From assembly GCA_964597315.1 (NCBI GenBank), contig CAZQXD010000011.1, positions 1 through 64,000 on the forward strand: DNA of 64,000 nt. Reading direction: 5' to 3'. This document shows positions 51,227-60,271 of the stretch, one piece after another. Positions within the stretch are counted from its first letter, which is position 1, and the number at the start of each line of letters is the position of its first letter. A program made the translations under genes and the position numbers. The notes under the pieces are model-generated. The model worked only from the letters and a program-made list of their open reading frames with translations. It ran no database searches and had not been told where the DNA came from. This DNA comes from CAZQXD01 sp964597315. GTDB taxonomy: Bacteria; Pseudomonadota; Gammaproteobacteria; Competibacterales; Competibacteraceae.

Positions 51227-52192
51227 ATGAGCCTTAATATCGGTGTAGTGATGGACCCCATTGCCGCTATCACCACCAAAAAAGACACCACATTCGCCAT
51301 GCTACTGGCCGCCCAGGCCCGAGGCTGGAAGATTCACTATTTTGAACAGAAAAACCTGTATCTGGCCGAAGGCCAATCCCGGGGCCACGCCCGCCTGTTG
51401 TCCGTGCGGGATGATCCCCGGGACTGGCACCAGTTTCAGGGGGAGCGGGACCTAGCCCTGGAGGAGTTGGATATCATCCTAATGCGCAAGGACCCACCCT
51501 TCGATATGGAATACATTTATTCCACCTATCTGCTGGAACTGGCCGAGGCCGCCGGAACCCTGGTGGCGAACCGGCCCCAGGCCCTGCGCGACGCCAATGA
51601 AAAGCTGTTCACCGCCGCCTTTCCCCAGTGCTGCCCACCCACCCTGGTGAGCCGCGAACCGGCCCGCCACAAGGCGTTTCTGGAAGAACAGAGGGATATT
51701 ATCGTCAAACCCCTGGACGGCATGGGCGGGGCCGGGGTGTTCCGGCTGCGAGAGGACGACCCGAATGTCAATGTGGTGCTAGAAACCCTCACCGGGCCTG
51801 GTCGGCGGATGGCCATGGCCCAGCGTTATCTCCCGGAGATCAGCCACGGCGACAAGCGCATCCTGCTCATCGACGGCGAACCCGTGCCCTATGCCCTAGC
51901 CCGGTTGCCGGCCAAAGGCGAGACCCGGGCTAACCTGGCCACCGGGGGGCGCGGGGAGGGGGTGGCCCTGAGCGATCGAGATCGCTGGATCTGCGCCCAA
52001 GTGGCGCCCCGCCTGGTGGCCATGGGTTTAATTTTCGTGGGCCTGGATGTGATCGGCGACTATCTCACAGAGATCAACGTCACCAGCCCCACGTGCGCCC
52101 GGGAGCTGGATCAACAATTCGGCCTGGACATCGGCGGGCAACTCATGGACGCCCTGGCCGCCCGGCGGGCTGAGAACCGGACGAACCCGTGA
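51227..52192 (+). CDS. gshB: Glutathione synthetase
   Basis: A 321-residue ATP-grasp enzyme joining gamma-glutamylcysteine and glycine. Marks: GVVMDPIAAITTKKDTTFAMLLAAQARGW, LMRKDPPFDMEYIYSTYLLE, DIIVKPLDGMGGAGVFRL (glycine-rich ATP loop), GDKRILLIDGEPVPYALARLPAKGETRANLATGGRG and INVTSPTCARELDQQFGLDIGGQLMDAL. GGAGAA precedes ATG 51227. gshB divergent from pilG is a known gammaproteobacterial arrangement. Confidence 0.96.
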   Translation: MSLNIGVVMDPIAAITTKKDTTFAMLLAAQARGWKIHYFEQKNLYLAEGQSRGHARLLSVRDDPRDWHQFQGERDLALEELDIILMRKDPPFDMEYIYSTYLLELAEAAGTLVANRPQALRDANEKLFTAAFPQCCPPTLVSREPARHKAFLEEQRDIIVKPLDGMGGAGVFRLREDDPNVNVVLETLTGPGRRMAMAQRYLPEISHGDKRILLIDGEPVPYALARLPAKGETRANLATGGRGEGVALSDRDRWICAQVAPRLVAMGLIFVGLDVIGDYLTEINVTSPTCARELDQQFGLDIGGQLMDALAARRAENRTNP

Positions 52193-52240
52193 TGGATTCG
52201 AGCCGCTGCGCGCCAGCGGGAGGGGGGTTATAATGAGTCG

Positions 52241-53104
52241 ATGAACCCCCTGTTGATAACCGATTCCGGCGATGACCGGCGGCGGCTACTGACTGCCGTG
52301 ACCCTGGCTGCGGCTGTCCACGCCGCGTTGATCATGGGCGTGCGGATCGTGAATCCCGACGGCCCGCCCAAGTCACCGGTTTTGAGCATCAATGTCACCC
52401 TGCTGGAATCTCCCGGGGGCCAGCCCCAAGACGCCGCGCCGACGCCGCCACCGGCCCAGCAACCCCGCCCCCTGCCCATGGCTCCGCCAGCGCGACCGGC
52501 CCCGGTCCCGCCCACGGCCCCGGACGTGGTGGCCACCACTCGGCCCAGACCCGCCCCAGCGCCCCGCCCGGCGCCCATCGAGTCCCCGGCGCCGGTCGAA
52601 TCCCCGGCCCAACCCGCTCCACCGCCACCGCCGCCGCCTCAGGCCGTCACCCCGCCCAGCGCCGTGGACCTCATGAGCAGTGGCCTGCGCATGGCCCGGC
52701 AGGGCACCCTGGACAGCGACCCCGAACCGGTGGCCCAGGCCGATAGCGCCCGGGAGAAATACCTGGACCCCAAATCGGCCACCACCCTGGAGGGTTTTTA
52801 CCGAGAAACCTGGATGCGCAAGGTTGAGCAGGTGGGCTCTCTGAACTTTCCCGAGGAAGCCGTGCGCCAAGGACTCACCGGCAGCCTGACCCTGGATGTG
52901 GCCCTGCGCCCCGACGGCGGCATCCACGCCATCCGCCTGGTTCGTTCCTCCGGGCATAAGGTGCTGGACGACGCGGCCTTCAATATCGTTCGCCTGGCCG
53001 CCCCCTTTGCCCCTTTTCCCGACGAACTGCGGGCCAAGCATGATATTCTGCACATCGTGTGTACCTGGCAGTTCCTCCACGGGAAACGTCTGCACGGCGA
53101 CTAG
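52241..53104 (+). CDS. tonB: Energy transducer TonB
   Basis: A 287-residue protein: N-terminal membrane anchor (residues 20-45, TLAAAVHAALIMGVRIV), a long Pro/Ala-rich periplasm-spanning region (residues 60-135), and a C-terminal TonB domain (VGSLNFPEEAVRQGLTGSLTLDVALRPDGGIHAIRLVRSSGHKVLDDAAFNIVRLAAPFAPFP). It passes proton-motive energy to outer-membrane receptors. No exbB/exbD lie beside it. The placement between gshB and algH is as in Pseudomonas. Confidence 0.9.
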   Translation: MNPLLITDSGDDRRRLLTAVTLAAAVHAALIMGVRIVNPDGPPKSPVLSINVTLLESPGGQPQDAAPTPPPAQQPRPLPMAPPARPAPVPPTAPDVVATTRPRPAPAPRPAPIESPAPVESPAQPAPPPPPPPQAVTPPSAVDLMSSGLRMARQGTLDSDPEPVAQADSAREKYLDPKSATTLEGFYRETWMRKVEQVGSLNFPEEAVRQGLTGSLTLDVALRPDGGIHAIRLVRSSGHKVLDDAAFNIVRLAAPFAPFPDELRAKHDILHIVCTWQFLHGKRLHGD

Positions 53105-53150
53105 CCTTCACCGCTTGTCAACCGGGCGCAGAGTCCCGATACTTAAAGCC

Positions 53151-53714
53151 ATGCTCGAAGCCACTTATCTGACCAACCAGTTCCTGATCGCCATGCCCAG
53201 CCTGGCGGACCCCAATTTTTTCCAGACCGTCACTTATATCAGCGAACACAACGAAGCCGGCGCCTTGGGCATCGTCATCAATCGACCCCTGACCCTGACC
53301 CTTGGGGATCTCCTCAAGCATATGGACATGGACCCCGCCAACCCCGAACTGGCCCAACTACCGGTGTACCAGGGGGGGCCGGTGCAGCCGGAACACGGCT
53401 TTCTAATCCATACCCCGGTGGGCCGCTGGCAGTCCACCCTACGGGTCACCAAGCACATCGGCATCACCACCTCCCGGGATATTCTCCAGGCCATGGCCCA
53501 AGGCGAGGGACCCCGGCAGACCCTGATCGCCCTGGGCTACGCCGGCTGGGGACCGGGACAACTGGAGTCTGAAATGGCCCAGAACGCCTGGCTGTCCGGG
53601 CCGGCCGATCAGGCCATTATTTTCGATACCCCGGTGGCGCAACGCTGGGCCGCCGCCGCCGCCCTGCTAGGCGTGGACCTGAGCCTGTTGTCCGGCGACG
53701 CGGGTCATGCCTGA
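53151..53714 (+). CDS. YqgE/AlgH family protein
   Basis: A 187-residue cytoplasmic protein: YLTNQFLIAMPSLADPNFFQTVTYISEHNEAGALGIVINRPLTLTLGDLL, VYQGGPVQPEHGFLIHT, LIALGYAGWGPGQLESEMAQNAWL. These are the diagnostic blocks of the YqgE/AlgH family (DUF179). The biochemical role is unknown; in Pseudomonas it was linked to alginate control. ATG 53151 is used; longer open frame upstream overlaps tonB. Its stop overlaps the ruvX start. Confidence 0.93.
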   Translation: MLEATYLTNQFLIAMPSLADPNFFQTVTYISEHNEAGALGIVINRPLTLTLGDLLKHMDMDPANPELAQLPVYQGGPVQPEHGFLIHTPVGRWQSTLRVTKHIGITTSRDILQAMAQGEGPRQTLIALGYAGWGPGQLESEMAQNAWLSGPADQAIIFDTPVAQRWAAAAALLGVDLSLLSGDAGHA

Positions 53715-54129
53715 ACCCCAGGCGGTGTTGGGCTTCGACTATGGCCTGCACCGCATCGGCGTGGCCGTGGGCCAAACCCTCACCGGCGCCGCCCGGCCAC
53801 TGACGACCCTGGCTGGCCGGGACTGGAACGCCATTGCCAAGCTAATCGCCGACTGGCGACCGGCTCTGTTGGTGGTGGGCGTGCCCCGCCACGCCGACGC
53901 TAGCGCCAGCGACACCACCCGGGCCGCCCTGCGCTTTAGCCGCCAACTCCATGGCCGTTTCGGCCTGCCGGTGGCCACCATCGACGAGCGTTTGTCGTCC
54001 TTCGCGGCCCGTGACTTCCTGGGCCGCCGCCCCGCTCCCGGCGAGCTGGACCGGGTGGCGGCGGCGCTGATCCTAGAAAGCTGGTTCAACGAACAAGCGA
54101 GACCCCCGTGTACGATGTCCCCGAACTGA
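53707..54129 (+). CDS. ruvX: Putative Holliday junction resolvase / pre-16S rRNA nuclease
   Basis: A 140-residue RNase H-fold protein (YqgF/RuvX): VLGFDYGLHRIGVAVGQTLTGAARPL with first Asp, LLVVGVPRHADASASDTTRAALRFSRQL, VATIDERLSSFAARDFL (Glu/Asp) and ELDRVAAALILESWFNE with the last Asp. E. coli YqgF matures the 16S rRNA 5' end. It overlaps algH by 8 bp and pyrR by 22 bp. Confidence 0.93.
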   Translation: MPEPQAVLGFDYGLHRIGVAVGQTLTGAARPLTTLAGRDWNAIAKLIADWRPALLVVGVPRHADASASDTTRAALRFSRQLHGRFGLPVATIDERLSSFAARDFLGRRPAPGELDRVAAALILESWFNEQARPPCTMSPN

Positions 54130-54605
54130 TCCGGCGCCTGGCCGACGATCTCCAAACCCTGTGCGCCCAGCGTGGCGTGAGCGACCCGGCCCTGATCGGC
54201 ATTCACACCGGCGGGGTGTGGGTAGCGGAACGGTTGTGGTCCTTGCTGGGCATCAGCGACCCGGTGGGCACCCTGGATATCGCGTTTTACCGGGACGATT
54301 TCAGCCGGGTGGGCATGCAACCCCAGGTGCGGCCCTCGAACCTGCCCTTCGATGTGGACGGCCGCCATCTGATCCTGGTGGATGATGTGCTCTACACTGG
54401 GCGCACCATCCGCGCCGCCCTCAACGAAATCTTCGACTACGGCCGCCCCGAATCGGTACTGCTGGCCACCCTGGTGGACCGCAGCGGCCGGGAGTTGCCC
54501 ATCGCCTCCGATGTCGCCGCCCTGCGCCTGGAACTGGCCCCCCACGAGACCGTCAAGCTCAGCGGTCCCGAGCCTCTGCGACTGTCGGTACAGGAGCAGC
54601 CATGA
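54108..54605 (+). CDS. pyrR: Bifunctional pyr operon regulator / uracil phosphoribosyltransferase
   Basis: A 165-residue PRTase-fold protein starting at GTG 54108. ALIGIHTGGVWVAERL, VGTLDIAFYRDDFSRVG and the PRPP loop HLILVDDVLYTGRTIRAALNEIFDYGRP identify PyrR. In this gene order it precedes pyrB and pyrC'. In gammaproteobacteria its RNA-binding attenuation role is less clear than in Bacillus, and no obvious anti-terminator was found upstream, so it may act mainly as a salvage enzyme or protein-level regulator. Confidence 0.92.
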   Translation: MYDVPELIRRLADDLQTLCAQRGVSDPALIGIHTGGVWVAERLWSLLGISDPVGTLDIAFYRDDFSRVGMQPQVRPSNLPFDVDGRHLILVDDVLYTGRTIRAALNEIFDYGRPESVLLATLVDRSGRELPIASDVAALRLELAPHETVKLSGPEPLRLSVQEQP

Positions 54606-55579
54606 GCGCCGCCGAACTGCAACTGGACCGACAGGGCCGACTGCGCCATTTTCTGACCATCGAGGGGCTGACCCGGGCGCACCTGCTGGACATCCTGGAC
54701 ACCGCCGAATCCCTGGCCGGGGTGGCCGAGCGACGGGTCAAGAAACTCCCCACCCTGCACGGCAAGACCGTGGTCAATATGTTCTTTGAACCCAGCACCC
54801 GCACCCGCACCACCTTCGAGCTGGCCGCCAAGCGCCTGTCGGCGGACGTGCTGAATCTCAATATCAGTGTCTCAGCCACCAACAAAGGCGAAACCCTGCT
54901 GGACACCCTGCGCAACATCGAGGCCATGCAATGCGATATGTTCGTGGTGCGCCATAACCAGTCCGGGGCCGCCGAGTTCATCGCCCGCCACGTGGCCCCC
55001 CATATCGCCGTGCTCAATGCCGGGGACGGCCGCCATGCCCACCCCACCCAAGCCATGCTGGATATGTTCACCATCCGCCGCCACAAGCCGGACTTCCATA
55101 AGCTCGGGGTGGCCATCGTCGGCGATATCCTCCATTCCCGGGTAGCCCGCTCCCAGATCCACGCCCTGAATATTCTGGGCGCCAGGGAAGTGCGGGTGGT
55201 GGCCCCCAAGACCCTGTTGCCCACCGCCGTGGAGACCCTGGGCGTGCGGGTGTTCAACAATCTGGCCGAGGGCTTGCGGGACGTGGACGTGGTGATCATG
55301 CTGCGCTTGCAGCGGGAACGCATGGCCGGGGCGCTGCTCCCTAGCGAGCGGGAATACTTCCAGCAGTTCGGCCTGACCGCCGACCGTCTGGAGGTCACCG
55401 CCCCCGAGGCCATGGTCATGCATCCCGGACCCATTAACCGAGGCGTGGAAATGGACTCGGCGGTGGCCGACGGTCCCCGCTCGGTGATCCTGGAGCAGGT
55501 CACCAACGGCATCGCCATCCGCATGGCCGTAATGTCCCTCACCCTGGGCGCCCACGCCCGGGCCGGCGGGGAGGGCTGA
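54602..55579 (+). CDS. pyrB: Aspartate carbamoyltransferase catalytic subunit
   Basis: A 325-residue enzyme making carbamoyl-aspartate in pyrimidine synthesis. Motifs: NMFFEPSTRTRTTFELAAKRL (carbamoyl phosphate site STRT), RHNQSGAAEFIA, GDGRHAHPTQAMLDMFTI, GDILHSRVARSQIHAL and MHPGPINRGVEMDS. It overlaps pyrR by 4 bp (ATGA). In this class ATCase forms a dodecamer with the inactive PyrC' encoded next, rather than with PyrI. Confidence 0.96.
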   Translation: MSAAELQLDRQGRLRHFLTIEGLTRAHLLDILDTAESLAGVAERRVKKLPTLHGKTVVNMFFEPSTRTRTTFELAAKRLSADVLNLNISVSATNKGETLLDTLRNIEAMQCDMFVVRHNQSGAAEFIARHVAPHIAVLNAGDGRHAHPTQAMLDMFTIRRHKPDFHKLGVAIVGDILHSRVARSQIHALNILGAREVRVVAPKTLLPTAVETLGVRVFNNLAEGLRDVDVVIMLRLQRERMAGALLPSEREYFQQFGLTADRLEVTAPEAMVMHPGPINRGVEMDSAVADGPRSVILEQVTNGIAIRMAVMSLTLGAHARAGGEG

Positions 55580-55582
55580 GCC

Positions 55583-56869
55583 ATGCGTATCGTCATTCGC
55601 GGCGGCCGGTTGCTGGACCCGGCCAACGGCATCGACCGCCAGGCCGACCTATACCTGGCCGAACGCCGGGTGGTGGGGGTGGGGCAGGCCCCGGACGGCT
55701 TCTCCCCGGATCGGGTGCTGGACGCCCGGGGCCGGGTGGTGTGTCCGGGGCTGATCGACCTATGCGCCCGGTTGCGGGAACCGGGCCAAGAACACAAGGC
55801 CACCATCGCCAGCGAGACCCATGCCGCCGCCCGTAACGGCATCACCACCCTAGTGATGCCGGCGGACACCGACCCGGTGGCCGACGAGCCGGCAGTGGTG
55901 GAGCTGATCCGCCGCCGCGCCCGGGCTGCGGGCTTCGCCCGAGTGCGCTGCATCGGCGCCCTGACCCGGGGCCTTGACGGCGAGCTGCTGGCGGAAATGG
56001 CGGCCCTCAAGGAGGTCGGCTGCGTGGGGGTGGGCAACGCCGCCCGCCCGGTGACCAGCACTCTGGTGATGCGCCGGGCCATGGAGTACGCCGCCACCCT
56101 CGATCTCACCGTATTCCTCACCCCCCTGGACCCCTGGCTGGCCAACGGTTGTGCCCACGACGGCCCGGTGGCCACCCGCCTGGGGCTGCCCGGCATTCCG
56201 GTGGCCGCCGAGACCGCCGCCCTGGCTCGAGACCTGGCCCTGATCGAGGAAACCGGGGTGCGCGCCCATATGGGTCGGCTGTCCAGTCGCCGGGCCGTGG
56301 AGCTGGTGGCCGAGGCCCAGGCCCGGGGCTTGCCGGTGACCGCCGATGTGGCCGCCCATCAACTGCATCTGACCGAACAGGATCTGGGCCGCTTCGACAG
56401 CCTGGCCCATGTGCTGCCGCCCCTGCGCTCCACCGCCGACCGGGATGCCTTGCGCGACGGCCTGGCCCGGGGGGTGCTGGGCGCCGTCTGCTCCGACCAT
56501 CAGCCCCACGAAGCCGACGCCAAGCTCAACCCTTTCCCAGACACCGAGCCGGGCAGCTCCGGGCTGGATACCCTGCTGTCCCTGACTTTGGGCCTGGTGG
56601 CCGACGACACCCTGTCTTTGAGCGACGCCATCGGCCTGCTGAGTACCGGCCCTGCGGCCATCCTGGGCCTGGAGAGCGGCCGCCTGGAGCTGGGCGCCCC
56701 AGCCGATGTGTGCGTGTTCGATCCGCACCGCCCCTGGACCCCCGGCCCCGCCACCCTGAGCAGCCGGGGCCATAACACCCCATTCCTGGGCCGGGAACTG
56801 CGAGGTCGGGTGGACTACACCCTGGTGAACGGGCGGCTGATTTACGAAACCCCGGAGGCCGGCCAATGA
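55583..56869 (+). CDS. pyrC': Dihydroorotase-like PyrC' (non-catalytic ATCase partner)
   Basis: A 428-residue amidohydrolase-fold protein of the class I dihydroorotase type. The metal-binding HxH after beta-strand 1 is replaced: PGLIDLCARLREPG has Cys61 and Arg63 where active enzymes have FIDxHxHLREPG. The rest of the fold is kept (SETHAAARNGITTLVMPADTDPVADEPA, AVCSDHQPHEADAKLNPFPDTEPGSSGLDTLL). This matches the inactive PyrC' of Pseudomonas, which stabilises the PyrB dodecamer. A true dihydroorotase must be encoded elsewhere. Its stop overlaps the next start. Confidence 0.92.
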   Translation: MRIVIRGGRLLDPANGIDRQADLYLAERRVVGVGQAPDGFSPDRVLDARGRVVCPGLIDLCARLREPGQEHKATIASETHAAARNGITTLVMPADTDPVADEPAVVELIRRRARAAGFARVRCIGALTRGLDGELLAEMAALKEVGCVGVGNAARPVTSTLVMRRAMEYAATLDLTVFLTPLDPWLANGCAHDGPVATRLGLPGIPVAAETAALARDLALIEETGVRAHMGRLSSRRAVELVAEAQARGLPVTADVAAHQLHLTEQDLGRFDSLAHVLPPLRSTADRDALRDGLARGVLGAVCSDHQPHEADAKLNPFPDTEPGSSGLDTLLSLTLGLVADDTLSLSDAIGLLSTGPAAILGLESGRLELGAPADVCVFDPHRPWTPGPATLSSRGHNTPFLGRELRGRVDYTLVNGRLIYETPEAGQ

Positions 56870-57540
56870 ACGCGCTGCTCACCACCACTGAACTCCCCAA
56901 CGGCTGGCGGAAGCTACGGGTGCAGGCCCCCGAACTGGCCATGACCCTGCTGCCCGGCCAATGGCTGACCCTGAACGCCACCCCCTGGCCGGTCCTGCGC
57001 GCTGATGCCCAACAGGGTTGGGTGGATTGCCTGTGGCGGGCCGCCCCCCCGACCGGGGAGCGACTGATCGTGTCCGGCCCTCTGGGGGCGGGTTTCGAGC
57101 TTGCTGGGGCCACCCCCCGAGCCTTGCTGCTAGGCGATACCGAGGGCCTGGCACAGTGCAGTTTCCTGGCTGACCGCCTGCGCCACCACCAGCCCCGAGT
57201 CAAGCCTTTGCTGCTACTGCGAGCGTCTCCCACCTTTCCCTTTCGTCCCCAACCCTCCCGGCTGATGGTCCCCGGCCTGCCGTCCCGGGCTATCGCCGCC
57301 GTGCCCTTGCTAGACGATTGGGGTATCCCCAGCCGCCTGGCCAGCGATGCCGGTCAGCCCGGTTGTTTCGACGGTCAACTGGAAGACCTGGCGCGGGCCT
57401 GGCTGGACACCCTCCAGGGCACCGCCGATCTGACCGTGTTCGCCTGTGGCGGCAACGGGGTGCGGGAAGCAGCCCAGCGCCTGGCCCGAGACTACCGACT
57501 GGGATTACAAGCCCTGGCCGGGCGACCGGAACCCGTGTGA
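56866..57540 (+). CDS. PyrK-like/ferredoxin-reductase-like protein lacking Fe-S motif
   Basis: A 224-residue protein of the flavin reductase superfamily, related to the dihydroorotate dehydrogenase electron-transfer subunit. LLPGQWLTLNA and LIVSGPLGAGFELAGATPRALLLGDTEGLAQCSFLADRLR match the FAD and NAD(P) domains, and DLTVFACGGNGVREAAQRLARDYRLG the terminal strand. The C-terminal cysteine cluster that binds 2Fe-2S in PyrK is missing; the protein ends 25 residues after ACGG. The RxYS flavin motif is also not clear. Last gene of the ruvX-pyrR-pyrB-pyrC' run (4-bp overlap). Confidence 0.65.
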   Translation: MNALLTTTELPNGWRKLRVQAPELAMTLLPGQWLTLNATPWPVLRADAQQGWVDCLWRAAPPTGERLIVSGPLGAGFELAGATPRALLLGDTEGLAQCSFLADRLRHHQPRVKPLLLLRASPTFPFRPQPSRLMVPGLPSRAIAAVPLLDDWGIPSRLASDAGQPGCFDGQLEDLARAWLDTLQGTADLTVFACGGNGVREAAQRLARDYRLGLQALAGRPEPV

Positions 57541-57580
57541 GCGCCACGCCCCAAGCACTCCAACCGCTGTTGCTACGGGC

Positions 57581-60265
57581 CTAATGCTCCCAGGTCTGGG
57601 ATAGGTTCCACCACAGCCGGGTATGCTCCATCTCCACCCCCTCCAGGGAGCGCTGGGCCGCCTCCAGATCCCCATCACGGGCTTGTTTTTCCAGCTCCCG
57701 GCACAGAGCGGTCAGGGTGTGGGCGCCGAGGTAAGTGGCGGCGGTGACCATGACGGAAGCGGTGAAACCCAGTGTCCTGGCGTCTCCAGCGGCCATGGCG
57801 GCCTTCAACTGCTGTAGTTGCGCCGCCGACTGGCACAGCCATGCCTGCGCCAGCCGCTCCAGGGCGTCGTCCCGGTTACTGTCCCAAAGCCTAGCCCGCA
57901 TCCGCGAATCCAGAACCGGATTGGATTCTGACGCCAGGTCAGAGGCCGCCGGCAAGGGGTTATTTCCGGTCACTGCGGCCACCAGGGTCTGGGATAAATC
58001 GTCACGGCAGACCGGCTTGGTTAGATAGATGACGCCGGGATACCGGCTGTGCCGCTCATCGCCGATGGCGCACAACACCACCGGCCGCACCGTGCCCAAT
58101 CTGGGATCGTCCAGTACATCCCGAATCAGTTTCCGGTCCGCCACCCCCCCGGGCGGCGTATCCAAGACCACCACTGAATAAGGCCGACCCACTGCCGCCG
58201 CCGCCAGCAAAGGGGTCAAGGCCCGGTCGGTATCGGCGACCTGATCCACATGCATGCCCCAGGCCCTGGCCTGCCGCGCCAACAGCCGCCGGGTTGTGGG
58301 GTTGACAGCCGCCAGCAACAGGCTCAGGCCGACCGTCTCCGAGAACGGCGAGTCTTCCACCACCGCCAGCCGCGGCAGCCACAAGGTGAACCAGACCACC
58401 GCACCCCGTCCCGGAGCGCCCGTCACGCCAATAGCGCCACCCATGAGTTCCACCAGCCGCCGACAGATGGTCAGGCCCAGGCCACTGCCCCCGTAGAGCC
58501 GGGTCGTGGAACTGTCCGCCTGGGAAAAAGCTTCGAAAACCTGGGCGCGCTGTTCGGGCTGGATGCCGATTCCCGTATCCCGTATCCGAAACCTCAGCAG
58601 CGCGGCATCGGCTTTCTCCCGCAGCACCGCCACGCTGATCACCACCTCGCCCCGTTCGGTAAACTTGATGGCGTTGGCCACCAGATTGTTGAGAATCTGC
58701 CGCAGCCGTCCGGCGTCGCCCCGGTAGGTCCAGCGCGGGCCGTGGGGAAGCAGGCAGGCCAGCTCCAGACCCTTGCCATGAGCTCGGGCGGCAAACAACC
58801 GGCTCACCTCTTCAAGCAGTTCCCCCGGCTCGAACTCTCCTGGGTCCAGTTCCAAGCGTCCGGCCTCAATCTTGGAGAAGTCCAGAATATCGTCGATGGT
58901 GGCGAGCAACAGTTGCCCAGACATATGGGCCATGGCGGCGAACTGATGCTGGTGGTCGCTCAGCTCCGATTTGAGCAGCAGTTCGGTCATGCCCAAAACC
59001 CCGTTCAGGGGGGTACGAATCTCATGGCTCATCACCGCCAGAAACTCGCTCTTGGCCCGGCTGGCGGCCTCGGCGCTCTCCTTGGCGGCATGCAGATCCC
59101 GGGTCCGGTTAGCGACTTTTTTCTCCAGATAGAGCTGGTGTTCCTCCACCTGCTGCCGGTAATGGCGCAAGTGCAGGCTCATGGCGTTAAAGGAGCGGGC
59201 CAGAGCGCCTAGTTCATCGTCGCCGGCCACCTCCACGGAGACCGGGTCCTGATCGTGGCGAATATCCCGGATGGCCCAATCTAGTTGCCGTACCGGGCGC
59301 ACCAGCAGCCGCTTCAGCACCCACAGCATCAGCAGAGTGGTCATGGCGATGGCCACCAGGGTGATGACCGCCAGCACCCGGCCCAAGGCATGGCTGGCCG
59401 CCAGCAACTCGGCCCGGGGCAGGCTGCCTACCAGATAGAGATCGGGATGTAGTCGGCAGGATAGCAGTAGGGTGTCTTGGCCTTCCAGGCTGGCGGACAA
59501 GGGCCGACCGCTGTCGGCGGCGTGGCTTAGTTGCTTGAACAGCGCCGGGGGCAGCCGCCAGCCTAGGCGGTCATTCCGAGGATGAAACAGCACCCGACCC
59601 TGGGCATCGGTAAAAAACACCTCGCCACCCTCGCCAATGCGGGTTTTCCGGGCCTGGTTTTCCAGCAGTTCCAGACTCACCGTGACCGCCAGATAACCGC
59701 GCAGCAACGGCTCGGCGGCAATCGGATTCACAGCGGGGTTTTTGATGCGTAACCGCATCGCCACCAACAGGGCCAATCGGTTGTTATCGGGATTGCGGAA
59801 CACTGTGGAGTAGCGTTCGTCGGCAACGTCACGCAGCCGCCGAAACCACGGTTGGTCGGCTTCATTGTCACTGTGATTGGGTATTCTACCCAAGGTCTTG
59901 CGAGTGTCCTCGAAGCCGTTGGGCAACAGCAAGCGGATCTCGTAATATTCGGGATATGCCCGCTGATAGCCCGTGAATAATCGCAGCAAGGCCGGCTGCA
60001 ACAGGCCATAGCGTTCCATCGTGTCGGTGGTGAGTACGTAGCGCCGGAGCAACGGCGCCTGGGCGAACAACCCTACGCTGGTTTCGGCGGCGAGTAGGGT
60101 CGCCTCCACCCGATTGCCCAACTGGTTGACCACGGCGTCCAATTCCCGAAGGGTGAGTTCCTGGGATAAAGACCGGGTCTGAACGTAGGCGATCCAGCCC
60201 AGGGCCAGCAGCGGTGCGACGATCAGGGGTGTCACCACCACCAGCAGTTTGGTCTGGAGCTTCAT
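57581..60265 (-). CDS. Membrane hybrid histidine kinase with degenerate receiver and HPt
   Basis: An 894-residue sensor kinase. Membrane helix 1 (7-28), a periplasmic dCache-like domain to about 290 (YYEIRLLLPNGFEDTRKTLG, WFRRLRDVADERYSTVFRNPDNNRLALLV), membrane helix 2, HAMP, a coiled coil, HisKA (MSHEIRTPLNGVLGM) and HATPase (DTGIGIQPEQRAQVFEAFSQADSSTT, GSGLGLTICRRLVELMGG). The receiver after it keeps VVLDTPP and YLTKPV but lacks the acidic pair (LLAAVNPTTRR). The HPt-like tail has Ser where the phospho-His should be (TASVMVTAATYLGAHTL). It starts 6 bp after the binding-protein gene. Confidence 0.9.
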   Translation of the reverse strand: MKLQTKLLVVVTPLIVAPLLALGWIAYVQTRSLSQELTLRELDAVVNQLGNRVEATLLAAETSVGLFAQAPLLRRYVLTTDTMERYGLLQPALLRLFTGYQRAYPEYYEIRLLLPNGFEDTRKTLGRIPNHSDNEADQPWFRRLRDVADERYSTVFRNPDNNRLALLVAMRLRIKNPAVNPIAAEPLLRGYLAVTVSLELLENQARKTRIGEGGEVFFTDAQGRVLFHPRNDRLGWRLPPALFKQLSHAADSGRPLSASLEGQDTLLLSCRLHPDLYLVGSLPRAELLAASHALGRVLAVITLVAIAMTTLLMLWVLKRLLVRPVRQLDWAIRDIRHDQDPVSVEVAGDDELGALARSFNAMSLHLRHYRQQVEEHQLYLEKKVANRTRDLHAAKESAEAASRAKSEFLAVMSHEIRTPLNGVLGMTELLLKSELSDHQHQFAAMAHMSGQLLLATIDDILDFSKIEAGRLELDPGEFEPGELLEEVSRLFAARAHGKGLELACLLPHGPRWTYRGDAGRLRQILNNLVANAIKFTERGEVVISVAVLREKADAALLRFRIRDTGIGIQPEQRAQVFEAFSQADSSTTRLYGGSGLGLTICRRLVELMGGAIGVTGAPGRGAVVWFTLWLPRLAVVEDSPFSETVGLSLLLAAVNPTTRRLLARQARAWGMHVDQVADTDRALTPLLAAAAVGRPYSVVVLDTPPGGVADRKLIRDVLDDPRLGTVRPVVLCAIGDERHSRYPGVIYLTKPVCRDDLSQTLVAAVTGNNPLPAASDLASESNPVLDSRMRARLWDSNRDDALERLAQAWLCQSAAQLQQLKAAMAAGDARTLGFTASVMVTAATYLGAHTLTALCRELEKQARDGDLEAAQRSLEGVEMEHTRLWWNLSQTWEH

Positions 60266-60271
60266 ACCTGC

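Noticed and set aside
54559..56196. 545-codon minus-strand frame opposite pyrB and pyrC'
   Set aside because: Low-complexity Arg/Ser/Ala composition and fully antisense to two well-defined enzymes.
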